Shown here one piece after another: positions 24,136 through 40,172 of a DNA stretch of 64,000 bases; the stretch's first letter is position 1, and each line of letters begins with the position of its first letter. The position numbers and the translations under genes were made by a program. Under the pieces are notes generated by a model that saw only the letters and a program-made list of their open reading frames with translations, searched no databases and was not told where the DNA came from. Source of the stretch: Stercorarius parasiticus (taxonomy: Eukaryota > Chordata > Aves > Charadriiformes > Stercorariidae); NCBI GenBank assembly GCA_013396915.1, contig VWZL01003478.1, positions 124,001-188,000 of the forward strand. Reading direction: 5' to 3'.

Positions 24136-27100
24136 GACTACTTGTGCCCTCACTGCAGCATCCCCTTTCGCAAGCTGTGTCCCCGTGCTGCCAGTGTGTG
24201 CCTGCTGGGACAGCCTGGTCCCCTCATCCCTCCCCTCGCCCCTGCAGCAGCCACTGGCAGTTGTTTATTTGTTTATTCTCATTATGGTGCTTAATCTCAC
24301 CACAAGGTAAACGTCAAATAATTGGACAGAGCCAATATTATCATCCTGACATGTAGAAGTCTGAAATCTTAAATAGACGTTCTAAGAAGAGAAACTGACA
24401 AATAAACTCGAACTCTCAAGCTTAGACATCAGAGTCTTTGTTACCTGTTACTTCAAGCAGAACTTTCTGGTAGCCCAAATGTGTAGAAAATATATGTAGA
24501 TAAGAGCTTGTTTTTGAATATTTTTCATCGTATTGGTTGTTGGGTTTTTTTGTCTCTATGTCATCTCAAGTCTTTAAAGAATATTAGAAACTCTTACCTT
24601 GTATCAGGCAATACCTATGATCCCCTTCAATGAAACTAGTCTGTACAGACCAGGGCTCTGTGGCTGATTAATGGTGTAAACAAGAAAGACACAAACTTTG
24701 TGTCTTCTCACATAGAGCCTTGACAATGCTTCTTGCTGTGGTGGGTTTCCTTGCAGCTGAAAGAGCCTAGCGTTTATATCTTCTTTGTCGTCTTTGTATG
24801 GAAACAACTGTCTACTTGGTTTACAAAGTTAAATAAAATATGAGACCTGAGCAATTTAAAAGCAATGCACACAAAATATTTACACTGGTGGTCTGGCTAA
24901 TGGATGGGAAGCTTACTTTGAGGACCTAAAACAATTGGTGTTTTTTCCCCCAAAGCATTCCTAATTGGCCCTCTATCTGTACAGCTGCAATTTCTGTTCC
25001 TGAGAGTTTTTAAACAGAGAAAACATGAGACCTTCATGAAGGAGCTACAGCTATCATCATACCCGTCCCTCAGGTAGCTTGCCACTGATGTGCCTTCCCC
25101 GTGCATCCACAGCTCCAGTTGCATGTGGTTTACACCACAGTCATGCTCTTGCATCTCCCTCCTTTGCCCCTCAGCTTGCACCCAGCTGAGATCTAGCCCT
25201 TCCCAAGTGAACACAAGTCATGCCAGCTATCTCAGGCTTCCCTCAGCCATTTCTGCAGTCACATTGCACTGTTTAATGCGTTCTGTCTGCTCTGTTGCTG
25301 TGCCGAACGCATGCCTTGAGAAAGAGCAGTGACTGAGTAAATACTCAGGGGAGATGAAGGGCTGTCAAATGTACAAGCGACAGCAAACAAACAAGGGGGA
25401 AAGATTATCTCTGCAAAGTATTTTGGCTGCTGCGATTCCAGGTGGTGCTTATCATAATACTGGCCATCGATTATTTATTTATTTACTATTCTTTTATTCA
25501 TCTCTCCATGTGCACCCCTTCCATCCCTGCACAGTGGCTCACTGGTGCTGTAACAAACCTTTGCCACCCCAGCAGCTATGGGGAAAGAGGAGATAGGCTC
25601 CCTGGGGACAGGTAGGACACTAGTCCCTTTGATGAGCAGACTACCTTGAAGGCACCAGGAAACTTTTGAGCAGCTCTGAAACAAGACCCGAGGACCAGAG
25701 ATCCTGAGCTCTGGGGTCTGCTGCAGTAAGGGTTTTATGAAAAGGGGATCATCAGGCAAGTGACACGGTAGATAGTGACCTGTGTGGCCGAGAAGAAACT
25801 TTGGAAGAGGTTAAGCCATCAGTCTGCAACGCCTGGTCTGCCTGGTCACAAAAGGTTGTCAATTATAGTGGGCAGGTCTTAACACGCTTGAAAAAAGTTG
25901 GTTAATGTGTTTTAATGTTCTGTGTGATGAATACACATTAACTGACTCCTGGAAAATGTTTGCGACGCTTGGTCTAAATGTAGGCTTCTTAAAATAAATT
26001 TTTAAGATATCACTTCCTTAAGGTATTTCTAAGAAATGTTTTGTTCATTTCTTGAACAAAAAATAACAACACCAAAGTTGCAACTTTACAGGATAATGTT
26101 TAATCTGCTTTATAAACATGCTATTTGGTCTTGGGCTGGCTAAACTCTACCAGCTAACATACTTTTTTTGTTGAATTATACTTATGTTAGCTATGACATT
26201 GTGGTTGAAGTCAAGACTACGATCAAGCTGCAAGTTTTTCAGCATGACTTAATTCCCTAATCTGGGCAATGCTTGAGTCATATCCATGTATCACGCAGGC
26301 ACGCTCCTTAGGCTAGAACAAGTGTCTTAGATGACTGAAAGGCAATGGAAAGTTTTGCTGCTATGCAAAACCGGACGGTACCAGCAAGCTGGAAATGGCT
26401 GCTTCTTCTGTTCCAGGGCCAGCCGTGCAGTACAAGGCCACATCCATCTTGTGGCAGAGCAAAGTAAAATCTCCTGTTTTCTGAGGACCACACCTCTCCC
26501 CGCTTTTTGCAAGCAGACTCTCTCGCACTGAAACCCCACATAGGAAAACTCTGCATCAGTCTGAGCAAAGAGTTGGACTGTTTTGTTCGCCTCCTGGAAA
26601 ATGAAGTACTACAGCATCACTCAGGAATACATGTCGAGGAGATGCTTATTTCAAAATGGACTTACCTGTCGTACTGCTTATGTCTGCAGCCCTTCTGTGC
26701 ATTTCCATATTTAATCATGAATGGTTAAGAGCACCTAACGTTAACGTGCCTGCTCACACTACAGCCACGCAAAACAATTTTTTCCCTCTGTTTTTTGGAA
26801 GGCAAGGGCAGGCCTGCTGGCAAAGGAACAAGTCTTTCTATCATCTTGGTACACATCCCAGCAACCTCTTTGCTAATGCTGGCAATTGTGCTTGCACGCC
26901 AGCAGCTCAGACCCAGCCCTGATGGGTAACCTGCACTAGCTGGGTTCGGGCCAGCTGGATGGCAGGGGAAGCTGCCTAAAAGTATGGCAAGGAAGAGATG
27001 CAGTGTTCAGAGTGGCCGCGGGAACTGGGCAGAAAGGAAAAAGGAGGAATCCCAGAGGAGTTTCAGTGATGGTCATGCTTGCACTTGTTTTCCTTGCAAA

Positions 27101-27894
27101 TTCAGTTTTATTGACCCAGGAGGAGCTGATCTGCTGCTGACAAACGTGGGTGAGGGGCTCCAGGTAGCTGCTGAACAGGAAAGCCGGTCTCATTACTGCT
27201 CCCAGAGCTCCCGATCTGCCTGGAAAACTCAGCCTTTTTGTACCGAGGAAGCTTTCTGAAATGCGAAAAGCAAATCTGAAATGCAGCCAGTTATGCTAGC
27301 ATCCTAATGGGAGTGTTCAGGGCTAATATCTGACTCTCACACTGCCAGGTGAAGGAAGAGGTTTATTGCACTCTTTTAGTGGGGCAGGGGCTAGTTGTTA
27401 TATGCAGATTTGAGAATATGAAGAACCAGCTTCCTGCATTCACCTTTTTTCCAGGACAGAAATACTGAATGCATGTAGGGAGGAAAAAATTTCATAATAA
27501 TAAATAATTCCAGCTCTAAATTCTTAATGTCTGGTGGTCTTCAAACCTCAAAACCCAATGAATTTTGTCAAATCTTCAATTTGGCAAAGATTTCAGTAAA
27601 AGTGCCTTTGATGTAGCACTACTGATTTCAGTGGAATTACTCCAGGGATCATTAGTGCCCATTTTGCAGAGAAGAGCATCATTACCCTGAATAGTCCACG
27701 TCCAGTAGTGTTTCTCAAGAGCAGGCACATTTTAGTGGAGGAGGTTGTCTTGGGTCAACTTTTGACCTCTGTTTCTCCTCAAGATTATCAGCTTCCTTGA
27801 AAATTACTCAGCAGCCAGAGGAATGCTCCACTTTAGCAAGCACTGCTCTCAAGGAGAGATAACACTGATTGCCCCTCTAACCACTTGTAAATAC

Positions 27895-27914
27895 AAAAAA
27901 AAAAAAAAAAAAAA
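27895..27914. repeat. Poly(A) homopolymer, A20
   Basis: A run of 20 adenines followed by further A-rich sequence (GGCAAAAAAACCC). No retroelement body was recognised upstream. Confidence 0.9.
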
Positions 27915-30900
27915 GGCAAAAAAACCCACCCCAAACTGCTTGAAGAAACTACCTCAAAAGGTAGCAGCACAGCAAGAACTGGCTTTTATATTGTTATAAA
28001 GAGTCAAATGGCAAATCTGGCAAGTGCATCTGGGCCTCAGGTTAAGACACTGCCACACTCCATGTGGGACTGGAAATGTGTTATTCTTTATGAGCAATGT
28101 TTATGGAAGTAGGTCCGAAATCAGCAAGGCTGATGGCTAGAGTTAATCACCTTTCACAAGCAAGGAGTCCAGAGGTGGCATGTAATGGGCATAATGGTAT
28201 ATGAAAATGGTGCTAAAAAGATTTACTTGCTATAATAAAATGTCCCCCAACACTTAAATTTTTGATGCAACGTTAAAGCGAAATGCAGCTTTGAAAGTAA
28301 AGATCTTCTTTACTTAGCATTAGTAGCATTAATTCTACTATGTGCATTTGAGGGACTATGCATTATTTCCTTGCTAACACTAAACGTAAACAACTTAAAG
28401 CCCTTGGGCTTTACTGTCCCGAAGCATGAAGCTGGAATAAATAGCATGTAAGGGAGCTGTGCACCACATTTATGGCCATCACTGCGTCTACTGCATTCAA
28501 ACATTTGGCATGATTTCTTTCTGTCCTGTCCAACATCTGTTCACTTATTTCTATCCTCACCGTGATCTGTTCACAGAATCATGACCTGCTTTTTTTCCTT
28601 TTTTTTTGCATGGTGCAGGAAAGTCACTCTACTTTCCTACACGTGAACAAAACAAACGTGGAATGGCCAGTTATCTCTGCAATCTCACTTGTGTGCAGAG
28701 AAACCAAACCACCTGAGAGCGGTGGTGACCTAGAGCATCGCAAGCCCCATGCCCTTTCCACTTCACTAACAGAGAGACTTTTTAATGACATGATCTAATT
28801 TCTGCTGAAGGATTTAGCCCTGAAGAAATTGTACTCTTGCAGTAAATGAAGGAATACTTATACCAAACTGTAGATAGTGTAGCTGTTGTTGTACCAGTGA
28901 AATGGTGCCTTCTGAAAGTACAGCATATTCACGTTCCAGTATTGGAATGAGCTGTACAAATACCTGCATTTTTACAATAGTATATCTGGCCACTCTTGGA
29001 GCCCTTTATCATTTTGACAATGTCTAATCATACAGCACAACTTTGGTGCATAAAGAAGCTCCAAGTTGCAGTAGGGAGTTAAAGCTCATAACAGACAATG
29101 AAGGAGGAGCAATGCTGAAATACTAGCTTGTGGCCATTTTAATCACAGATTTAAGTAAAGCAAAAGCACAACATTGTTAAGCAGGGGGAACTCGTACAGC
29201 TGGCTATTTTTAGGCTCCATCCTCATGCAAGCATTCTCCTTTTAGCAGATTTGAGAAACACCCCCTGTTCTGCCTGGGATAAGATTTTGCAAGATTTTTT
29301 CAAGAAGCATAACCCAGATTTCGTAGCTGTGGAGGACAGATGGCAGCAAACTGTCTTTTATTTCCAAGCCACATCTGTCTCTGGTTTGCATCTGGCTGGA
29401 CTGCCTCAATGCTGACTGTCTCACTGGAGTGTCTGGTACCCAGGAGCTGTGCCCGAGCACCCAGCACAGCCCTACCACCACCTCCCTATTGCCCCCTACC
29501 CACCCTTGGTCTCACCATGTGTGACAAAGCCTTCCCCGCCAGGTTTCTGATGAAAATACCATGGGACAGGTTTGCTCTAAGCAGGTGAGAGATTCTCCCA
29601 CCCCTACCCACTGCCTCAGCGCTGTGTCAATCATCTGGCAGGGGAGAAAATGTTTCCTGGGCAGCCAGACAGTCGCGTGCAGTACCCTGACGTCTGCCTG
29701 TCTGTTTGCTCATTGTATTTGCAGTGGGTGTATAAATATATGTAACCTCAACAGCTTGGCAAATGGAACCCCTGAATTTTGTGAAATGCTTCTTATAAAT
29801 GTTTCCATTTCTAAGAGTCTTCTTGTCTGTATTCCTCAGCGTAGTATTTAACGAATGCCTTAATTTTCATCTTAAAAAGGAGAGCCAGAAACATCAAAGC
29901 TACCAGCTTTCCTGTTTTAGATAAAATATGCTGACATTTCACCCAAGAGGGAGGATTTTCAGTAGATCATAGCATTCTTGTCTCTAAATATGCCTTTTAA
30001 AAAATCCCATTGATGCTTTCCAGTTTCAAATTCATGCTATTAATAGGTCAAAAAAGGAGGCTTCTGGGAGAAAACAATCATGTGATTTCGTAGCTTAAAT
30101 GTTTCACATAAACAAAGACCAAAATGAAAACTGCACAATATATCTTATTTTTGGTGTACAGCAGTTGTACTGAAGGGATTGGCTTCTCCCTGTCTGAGGA
30201 TCAGCATGAAGGTTCCCTAAAAGCACACTGAAAAAAGCCTGGATTTTATCTGTCCTCCTGTAGCAAATGAGGAGTGACTGTTAACAGAGCGTCTTCGGTG
30301 CCGTCCAAGCAGCACTTTGCCAAAGGCTTTATTAGGACTGCTGGAGATACATCTAAAACAGGTTTAAAATAGGGAAGGCTGCCTTCATCTTTAGTGTTCA
30401 ATGTTTAGAAACTTGGGTGGTTTTTTTTCCAACTGGGTATTACTCAGGATTTCAGATTTGAGGCCACACCTGAGTATGACACATGGAACATCACAGTGCC
30501 ACATGCAACTGGCCACATTTCTTTTTAAAGAAAAGACAGCAATTTTCTAAAGAGCAATCAGCCTTCACACTACTTTGCACTGGACCAAGCCCAGCAGGTG
30601 CCCACTGAGTTGTACTACTGAGACCTCTAAAATGCCAAAGCACAGGCTGTTAAATGCTTAGCGCCTCAGGACCTGTAAATCCGTCTTTGACTGTCTCACT
30701 TTGTTTCTTGGTATATGTGATGACTTGTGAGTCTGCTGAGGGGACATTTCAATAGCACATTGGGCCTGAAAGAGCTGATGAAACTTCTGGGCAGTAGTCA
30801 GCCGGGTTGAACAGGAAAGCAGTCCCACAGAGGAATCTCACTACCAGCCCACGAAATGTGGCAGGAAGCATTTAGTAGATGGTAGTGGCAGCAAAAGGAG

Positions 30901-30961
30901 CAGCAAGCTGCAGAAACTGTGGCTGGAGATAGCCATCCCTAATGTTTTGTGAACTAGCAAA

Positions 30962-31982
30962 CACCACTTTCTCCAAGCTCAGGATCAGTGCATCCCTAAG
31001 AGCAAGAAATCGGGCAAGAGACGCAGGAGACCTGCATGGCTGAGCAGGGAGCTTCTGAAAAAGCTCATGTGGAAGAAGGAAGTTTACAGTAAGTGGAAGA
31101 AGGGACTGACCACTTGGGAAGATTACAAGAATGCCGCCAGAGCGTGCAGGGATGAAACAAGGAAAGCCAAGGCCTCCTTGGAATTAAACCTGGCAAGGGA
31201 TGTCAATCTCAACAGGAAGGGCTTCTTCAAGTATATTGGAGGCAAAAGGAAAGCTAGAGAAATTGTGGGCCTGCTGTTGAATGAGACAGGAGCCATGGTG
31301 ACAGAGGATGTGGAGAAGGCGGAGTTACTGAATGCCTTCTTTGCTTTGGTCTTTACTGGTCGGCCCAGCCCTCAGGAGTCCCAGACTTTGGAGAAAGTAA
31401 CAGGGGAAGAGGAAGACTTCCCCTTGGTTGACAAGGATCAAGTGAGAGATCAATTAGGTCAATTACATATCCACAAGTCCATGGGTCCCGATGGGATGTA
31501 CCTGAGAATGCTGAGGGAGCTGGCGGAAGTCATTGCTGGGCCGCTCTCCATAATCTTTGAAAGGTCCTGGAGAACAGGTGAGGTGCCTGAGGACTGGAGG
31601 AAAGCCAATGTCACTCCAGTCTTCAAAAAGGGCAAGAAGGAGGACCCGGGGAACTACAGGCCGGTCAGCCTCACCTCCATCCCTGGAAAGATGATGGAAC
31701 AGTTTGTTCTGGGCGTCATCTCAAAGCATGTGGAGGAAAAGAAAGCTATCAGAAGCAGTCAACATGGATTCACCAAGGGGAAATCATGCCTGACTAATCT
31801 GATAGCCTTCTATGATGGCATGACTGGATGGATAGATGAGGGGAGGGTGGTGGATGTTGTCTACCTGGACTTAAGCAAGGCGTTCGACAGGGTCTCCCAC
31901 AGCATCCTCATAGGGAAGCTTAGGAAGAGTGGGTTAGATGAATGGACAGTGGGGTGGATAGAAAACTGGTTGAAAGACAGAG
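30962..31982 (+). pseudogene. CR1 ORF2 fragment: linker and N-terminal reverse transcriptase
   Basis: About 340 codons are open in one frame. Recognisable CR1 segments in order are RRPAWLSRELLKKL, LELNLARDVNLNRKGFFKYI, DVEKAELLNAFFALVF, HKSMGPDGMYLRMLRELAE, EDPGNYRPVSLTSIPGK, SQHGFTKGKSCLTNLIAFYD and YLDLSKAFDRVSH (motif A with its aspartate intact). It stops after NWLKDR, directly before the N, so motifs B (GVPQG) and C (FADD) are missing. The endonuclease domain and any CR1 ORF1 are also absent because of 5' truncation. The first methionine of the open frame, at 31067, is not a natural start. The fragment is non-functional as it stands. Confidence 0.92.
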
Positions 31983-31983
31983 N
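31983..31983. other. Ambiguous base N at a CR1 deletion junction
   Basis: The left CR1 segment ends at the base before this N and the right one starts at it. The missing stretch corresponds to about 18652-19054 of copy 1. A one-base N here may stand for an unresolved gap. Confidence 0.95.
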
Positions 31984-31985
31984 AG

Positions 31986-32543
31986 GCCAATGGCATCCTG
32001 GAGTGCATCAAGAAGAGTGTGGCAAGCAGGTCGAGGGAGGTCATCCTGCCCCTCTACTCTGCCCTGATGAGGCCACATCTGGAGTACTGTGTCCAGTTCT
32101 GGGCTCCCTGGTTCAAGAAGGACAGGGAACTGCTGGAGAGGGTACAGCAAAGAGCTACCAAGATCATTAGGGGATTGGAGCACCTGCCTTATGTAGAAAG
32201 GCTGAAGGATTTGGGTCTCTTCAGTCTGGAAAAAAGACGGCTGAGGGGGGATCTTATCAACACTTATAAATACTTAAAGGGTGGGTGTCAGGAGGATGGG
32301 GCCAGGCTCTTTTCAGTGGTGCCTGGCAACAGGACAAGAGGTAATGGGCACAAACTTGAGCATCGGAAGTTCCACCTAAACATGAGAACGAACTTCTTTA
32401 CTTTGAGGGTGGCAGAGCACTGGAACAGGCTGCCCAGAGAGGTGGTGGAGTCTCCTCTGGAGATATTCCAAACCCGCCTGGATGAGTTCCTGTCCAATCT
32501 GCTCTGGGTGACCCTGCTCTGGCAGGGGGGTTGGACTAGGTGA
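31986..32543 (+). pseudogene. CR1 ORF2 fragment: carboxy-terminal part
   Basis: An open frame resumes with [20 protein letters not shown] and continues through [35 protein letters not shown] and [19 protein letters not shown] to LLWQGGWTR and a stop at 32541-32543. This is the usual conserved carboxy end of CR1 ORF2. It is in a different frame from the upstream fragment, and the junction is the single N at 31983, which falls in the codon before ANGIL. Confidence 0.92.
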
Positions 32544-32586
32544 TCTCCAGAGGTCCCTTCCAACACTATCATTCTTTGATTCTGTG

Positions 32587-36254
<3,668 letters not shown>

Positions 36255-36507
36255 GAGGACTGAAAGAGGGGAGATTTAGATTAGATATTAGGAAGAAATT
36301 CTTTCCTATGAGAGTGGTGAGGCACTGGAACAGGTTGCCCAGAGAAGTCGTGGATGCCCCTTACCTGGAAGTGTTCAAGGCCAGGCTGGATGGGGCTTTG
36401 AGCAATCCAGTCTAGTGGGAGGTGTCCCTGCCCATGGCAGGGGGGTTGGAACTTGATGATCTCTAAGGTCCCTTCTAACCCGAACCATTCTATGATTCTA
36501 TGATTAT
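36255..36507 (+). mobile_element. CR1 LINE 3' fragment (copy 4), sense
   Basis: About 250 bp of CR1 3' end: GAGATTTAGATTAGATATTA, GGCACTGGAACAGGTTGCCC, GGGGGTTGGAACTTGATGAT, then two ATTCTATG octamers at 36487-36502. The 3' signature TTGATGATCTCTAAGG differs from the two subfamilies seen in the upstream intron. No coding sequence remains intact. Confidence 0.93.
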
Positions 36508-39500
36508 GGGGGGACCGTTCGTATGTTCATGTTTGCAGGAGCCTGACGGTCCTTTGAGGTTCACTTTGCACTATCCAATGGGACCACTATGAAACAGCCC
36601 AAACCTTCTCCATGAGGGAGGCAGAGGACAGACAAAGCTGCTTCACCAGGAGGATAGAAAATACTGCAAGACCAGCCATGGAATTGATGCCAGGGGACTG
36701 TATGACTGCTCTGCTATGGATCTTGCAGATTCGTTAGAGTCACACTGCATTGTATGTGCAAGAACAGAGCAGCTGCAGTATTAAGATGTATATGAAAAAG
36801 TCTTGTGGCACACATGCTGGGCTTGTCTCTGCTCGAAAATATGCAGTCTTTTACACGTGCTTACTTGTGAAGCTTACTCATGAAGGCCAATGCCCAACCT
36901 CTGCTGGCAACCAGCACCTGTGACCCTCCTTTAACAAGGGGAACACACTCCCCCCCACCCCGGCTTCTCCTTGCAGCAGAGCATCCCATCATCAACTCAG
37001 AGAGCACCATTTGTTCTGCTCACACTGAAGTGCTCAGGAAGGTCCCTTTCTCATACATCTGAGGTTACCAGATCAACAGCCATGGCACAAGAGAAATACC
37101 TACCTATATTCGCAGGCTGGGTGTAAACAGTAGGTCTGACAAGCTGAGTGATCTGCAACACTTAGAACAGAAAACTGAAGGATATAGTGGTTGAGACCAG
37201 ACTAACATTCACAGATGAGGATGCGGGCTCAGGTAGGTTTGTGCTGTCCAGAACAGGCAAATATCTCTACTGTAGGAAAACAGTAGGGATAGCTACGGGT
37301 TTGTAGATGGTCTTGAAGGCCTTGCACGTAGCACAAATGCTTCAGTTGAGTATTGCTTTTTCTAATTCAGTTTTAAATTACTTTCCCACTAAAATCAGAC
37401 ATTTTGCAAGATGTACACACGCTCGTAGTGTTTATTCTTAAGCTAGGATAACCAGTTTTCCTTTGTGTGGGAGGTGTGTAATTCAAATGGGGAAGAAAAA
37501 AATGCATGAATGCGCAGACTGCTGTATATTTATTAGACTTCCATGTTATCATGATATAAGAAATCACAAGCTTGTACCTTGCAAGGATATGCGCATATGA
37601 GTAAACTTAGTCGTGAGTAAGTGTAATGATTTAATGAGCTCCCTCATCTGCAAAAGCATGTGGAAGAAGGATGCCTACATTAGTCAGCATTTCTGCACAA
37701 TCCATGCCAAGAAACTGAAAAAATATCTGCATCACAAAAAAAAAGAAATGAAGCAGAACAAAGAATGCAATACAAATAATTAAATATCATTATGCTGATA
37801 ATTACCAACAGGAGGATACAGAAGTACAAGATGAACATACAAGTTAAAAAAGCAGGCAGTGCAAGATTAAGACAAGTGCAGGCATAGGAATAGTGTAAGA
37901 GTGGATTACAGGCAGAATGATCATTTGATAGTTGGGATTAGTTTAATATGTTTAGAGATTCTGAAATGTGTGAACATTAGAAACAGCCTGCATATCAAAG
38001 AATGCAAACTGGAAATAAAAGAATAAGCAGAGCTGAAGCAAGTTTGGTCCTGGACTCCCAGCATTGCTGCTTGCCTAACTGGAGTTTTCAGAATACGACT
38101 TATGCTACCTCATTTAAAAATCCTGGCATTGCGTCTTGCATTTCTTTAAAGTGGTTGGTCTGGTGGACTTCACAAGGAGACTGGACCCCTTATTCAACAT
38201 TCATTGAGTTCTTAAGTGGGATTGCAATCTGTCAGTAGTGTGAAGGATGGAAAGGTATTGCTGCATTATTAAATGTTTGAAACCTGGCTGCAAGATTGGT
38301 GGTGCCATTGTATCAATGGCAGAGTGAAGCCAGACGTGGGTTTAAGATATCTCTCAGCACAAACTGTCCTTTGACATAGAGAAGCTTTAAAGCTGGTTTA
38401 GTTTTTTGTGTTCTCCTAAAGATCACAGGTCAGTATTAGAGGAAAGCAGCCAGTTCTGAGTTTCTTTCACCTTATACAGTGAGAAGTGCTCTCCTGTTTC
38501 CTGCAGCTAGCTTAAATTTGGGGTAACTGATACCAAAGGAGTAAAAAAATGAAATAAAAATGTTTCCCTTCCCTTAAACTTGTTCTCCAAACCACAGACC
38601 TGAAACATATTGTTTGGGATAGCATTGGTACAGATGCCCAGTGAACTTCCACAGACACATTCTGATAGTGTGTTGTAGCTGAAACAAGCACTGGAATGTG
38701 TTGCATGCCTCCCATGGTTATTTTTACCGCATGACAGTCTGTTATTTTGCAGAAGTGAATGGAAAGTTGGCATACGACATCAGGGTATTAACAGGCAGCA
38801 TTCGTAGTGCAGAGCAGCCCACCCACAGCCTGCTGTTCCTCCACAGCATTTGAAAGGCTCACAAAATTATTTTGGTTTACTCGATTACATTATAGTACGT
38901 GCTGGCGGCCTGCGTTTACTACAAAAGGTGAAGAGTTTTCATTGCTCTGAAGCTTTCATGTAGCATGCCAACATGAAATACGCTGTGACAACGTATCTGC
39001 CTACTTGATGTCAGACACTGTCATGAGGTACAAGGACTGGACATGTTGTGCTCGTGGGGAAAAGAAACCCACTGTGCTAAATCCTCAGTAAAGTGGAATA
39101 TCCCCTCAGAAATCAACAGAGCATCTGTTCACGTTGGATGAGGAGGTGCACATCAACTCCACAGAAAGACAGATTATTGCTCTAGCAGAGCAGCCTCTTT
39201 GGGCATGGGGACCAGTAGACAGCTTAGAGCAGTGTGTGCTAAAAGGATTCCCAAAAAGCACACACAAGAGATGCTTGTGGCACTTTGGCCCTCTGGCAGC
39301 TCTTGGTGGTGAAGCAAGGCAGGACAACAGCCAAGGTGTACTTGTATCCCCTGTTCTTTACTCAGGGCTACTCAGCTGTCAGCACATCCATCTCCTAAAA
39401 TTTGCAAAAGCCCTTTGGGATTGTGGAGTGTTTCATGCTCATGCATGCTGGTGGTGAACTGCAGCTGTGTCACCTCTAGGAGAAGGCTTTTCCATGGTGG

Positions 39501-40146
39501 TCCAGCACGGAGTGAGACACCCAATGTTAATGGCGGCAAGGGCAGGTCTATGCTTTCAACCATAGGTCATGAGCTCTTTCCTGGGACGAGCACATATCTT
39601 TGCTGGTTGCTGTTGTCTTGCTGAGGTGGTCAGGTGGTAAATACATGCAAAAACTCACTCCCTCCCAGCAGCTCCCATCTCAGAGTGCTGCTGTTCTACA
39701 TTTACAAAACCTTGGAAAGTATTTTAAAGAAGTGTTGAGCTGAAAGATGCCTGTGAGAGGGACTGCAGGACAAGCACAGCTTCCACCAAAGAAAAGCACT
39801 TAATCTGATGGACCAAAAGAGATGCTGAATGTAAGCTTACACAAGAGAGATGAGCAGTGATAGAGGAAGAGAGATGACACTATGTCTCTCGAGCAAAAGG
39901 TTCCTTGGTTGTGTGAGTCTCTCTGTTGTTTTACTGCGCTCAACCTATGTCAGTTTACTGCGTACTAGACAGAAGTTCTAATCTAGGTAGAAGCAGATCC
40001 AAAATAGAGTAAAACTTCTCCAAAGATGGCAGAATTGTTTTTTTTCTTCCACTAGTATAATTGAAGCTTTCCAGGTAAATGCTTAGATTTGAGTACTGTC
40101 AGAGAGAGTGGACTAAGCCCTGAGAAGAAAATGCTCAATAAGCTGA

Positions 40147-40172
40147 TTTGATATTAATATTTGATATTAATA
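40147..40172. repeat. Perfect 13-bp tandem duplication
   Basis: TTTGATATTAATA occurs twice back to back with no mismatch. Confidence 0.95.

Larger units (their letters stand above)
20113..30961 (+). other. PALM2 intron, middle part
   Basis: No host exon, RNA gene or long conserved frame is recognised in these 10.8 kb. Visible items are a 26-bp tandem duplication at 20308-20359, a TA-rich block at 22133-22172, a decayed antisense CR1 at 23956-24135 inside a GC-rich patch that extends to about 24260, and A20 at 27895-27914. The rest is AT-rich single-copy-looking DNA. It may include conserved non-coding elements, but these cannot be judged without other genomes. Confidence 0.7.
30962..32586 (+). 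mobile_element. 5'-truncated CR1 LINE (copy 3, best preserved) with internal loss at an N
   Basis: Homology begins at about 30962 (HHFLQAQDQCIPKSKKSGK, in the linker between endonuclease and reverse transcriptase). It runs without a stop to 31982, resumes after the N at 31983 in another frame, and ends with the octamers ATTCTTTG and ATTCTGTG at 32571-32586. Compared with copy 1 about 400 nt of the reverse-transcriptase core are absent at the N. Its near-intact frames mark it as the youngest insertion here. It shares its subfamily with the fragment at 19710-20112. It lies in sense orientation about 1.7 kb upstream of the second PALM2 exon. Confidence 0.95.

Noticed and set aside
28571..28590. 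CACAGAATCATGACC, similar to an antisense CR1 octamer tail
   Set aside because: The following sequence does not continue as a CR1 3' end.
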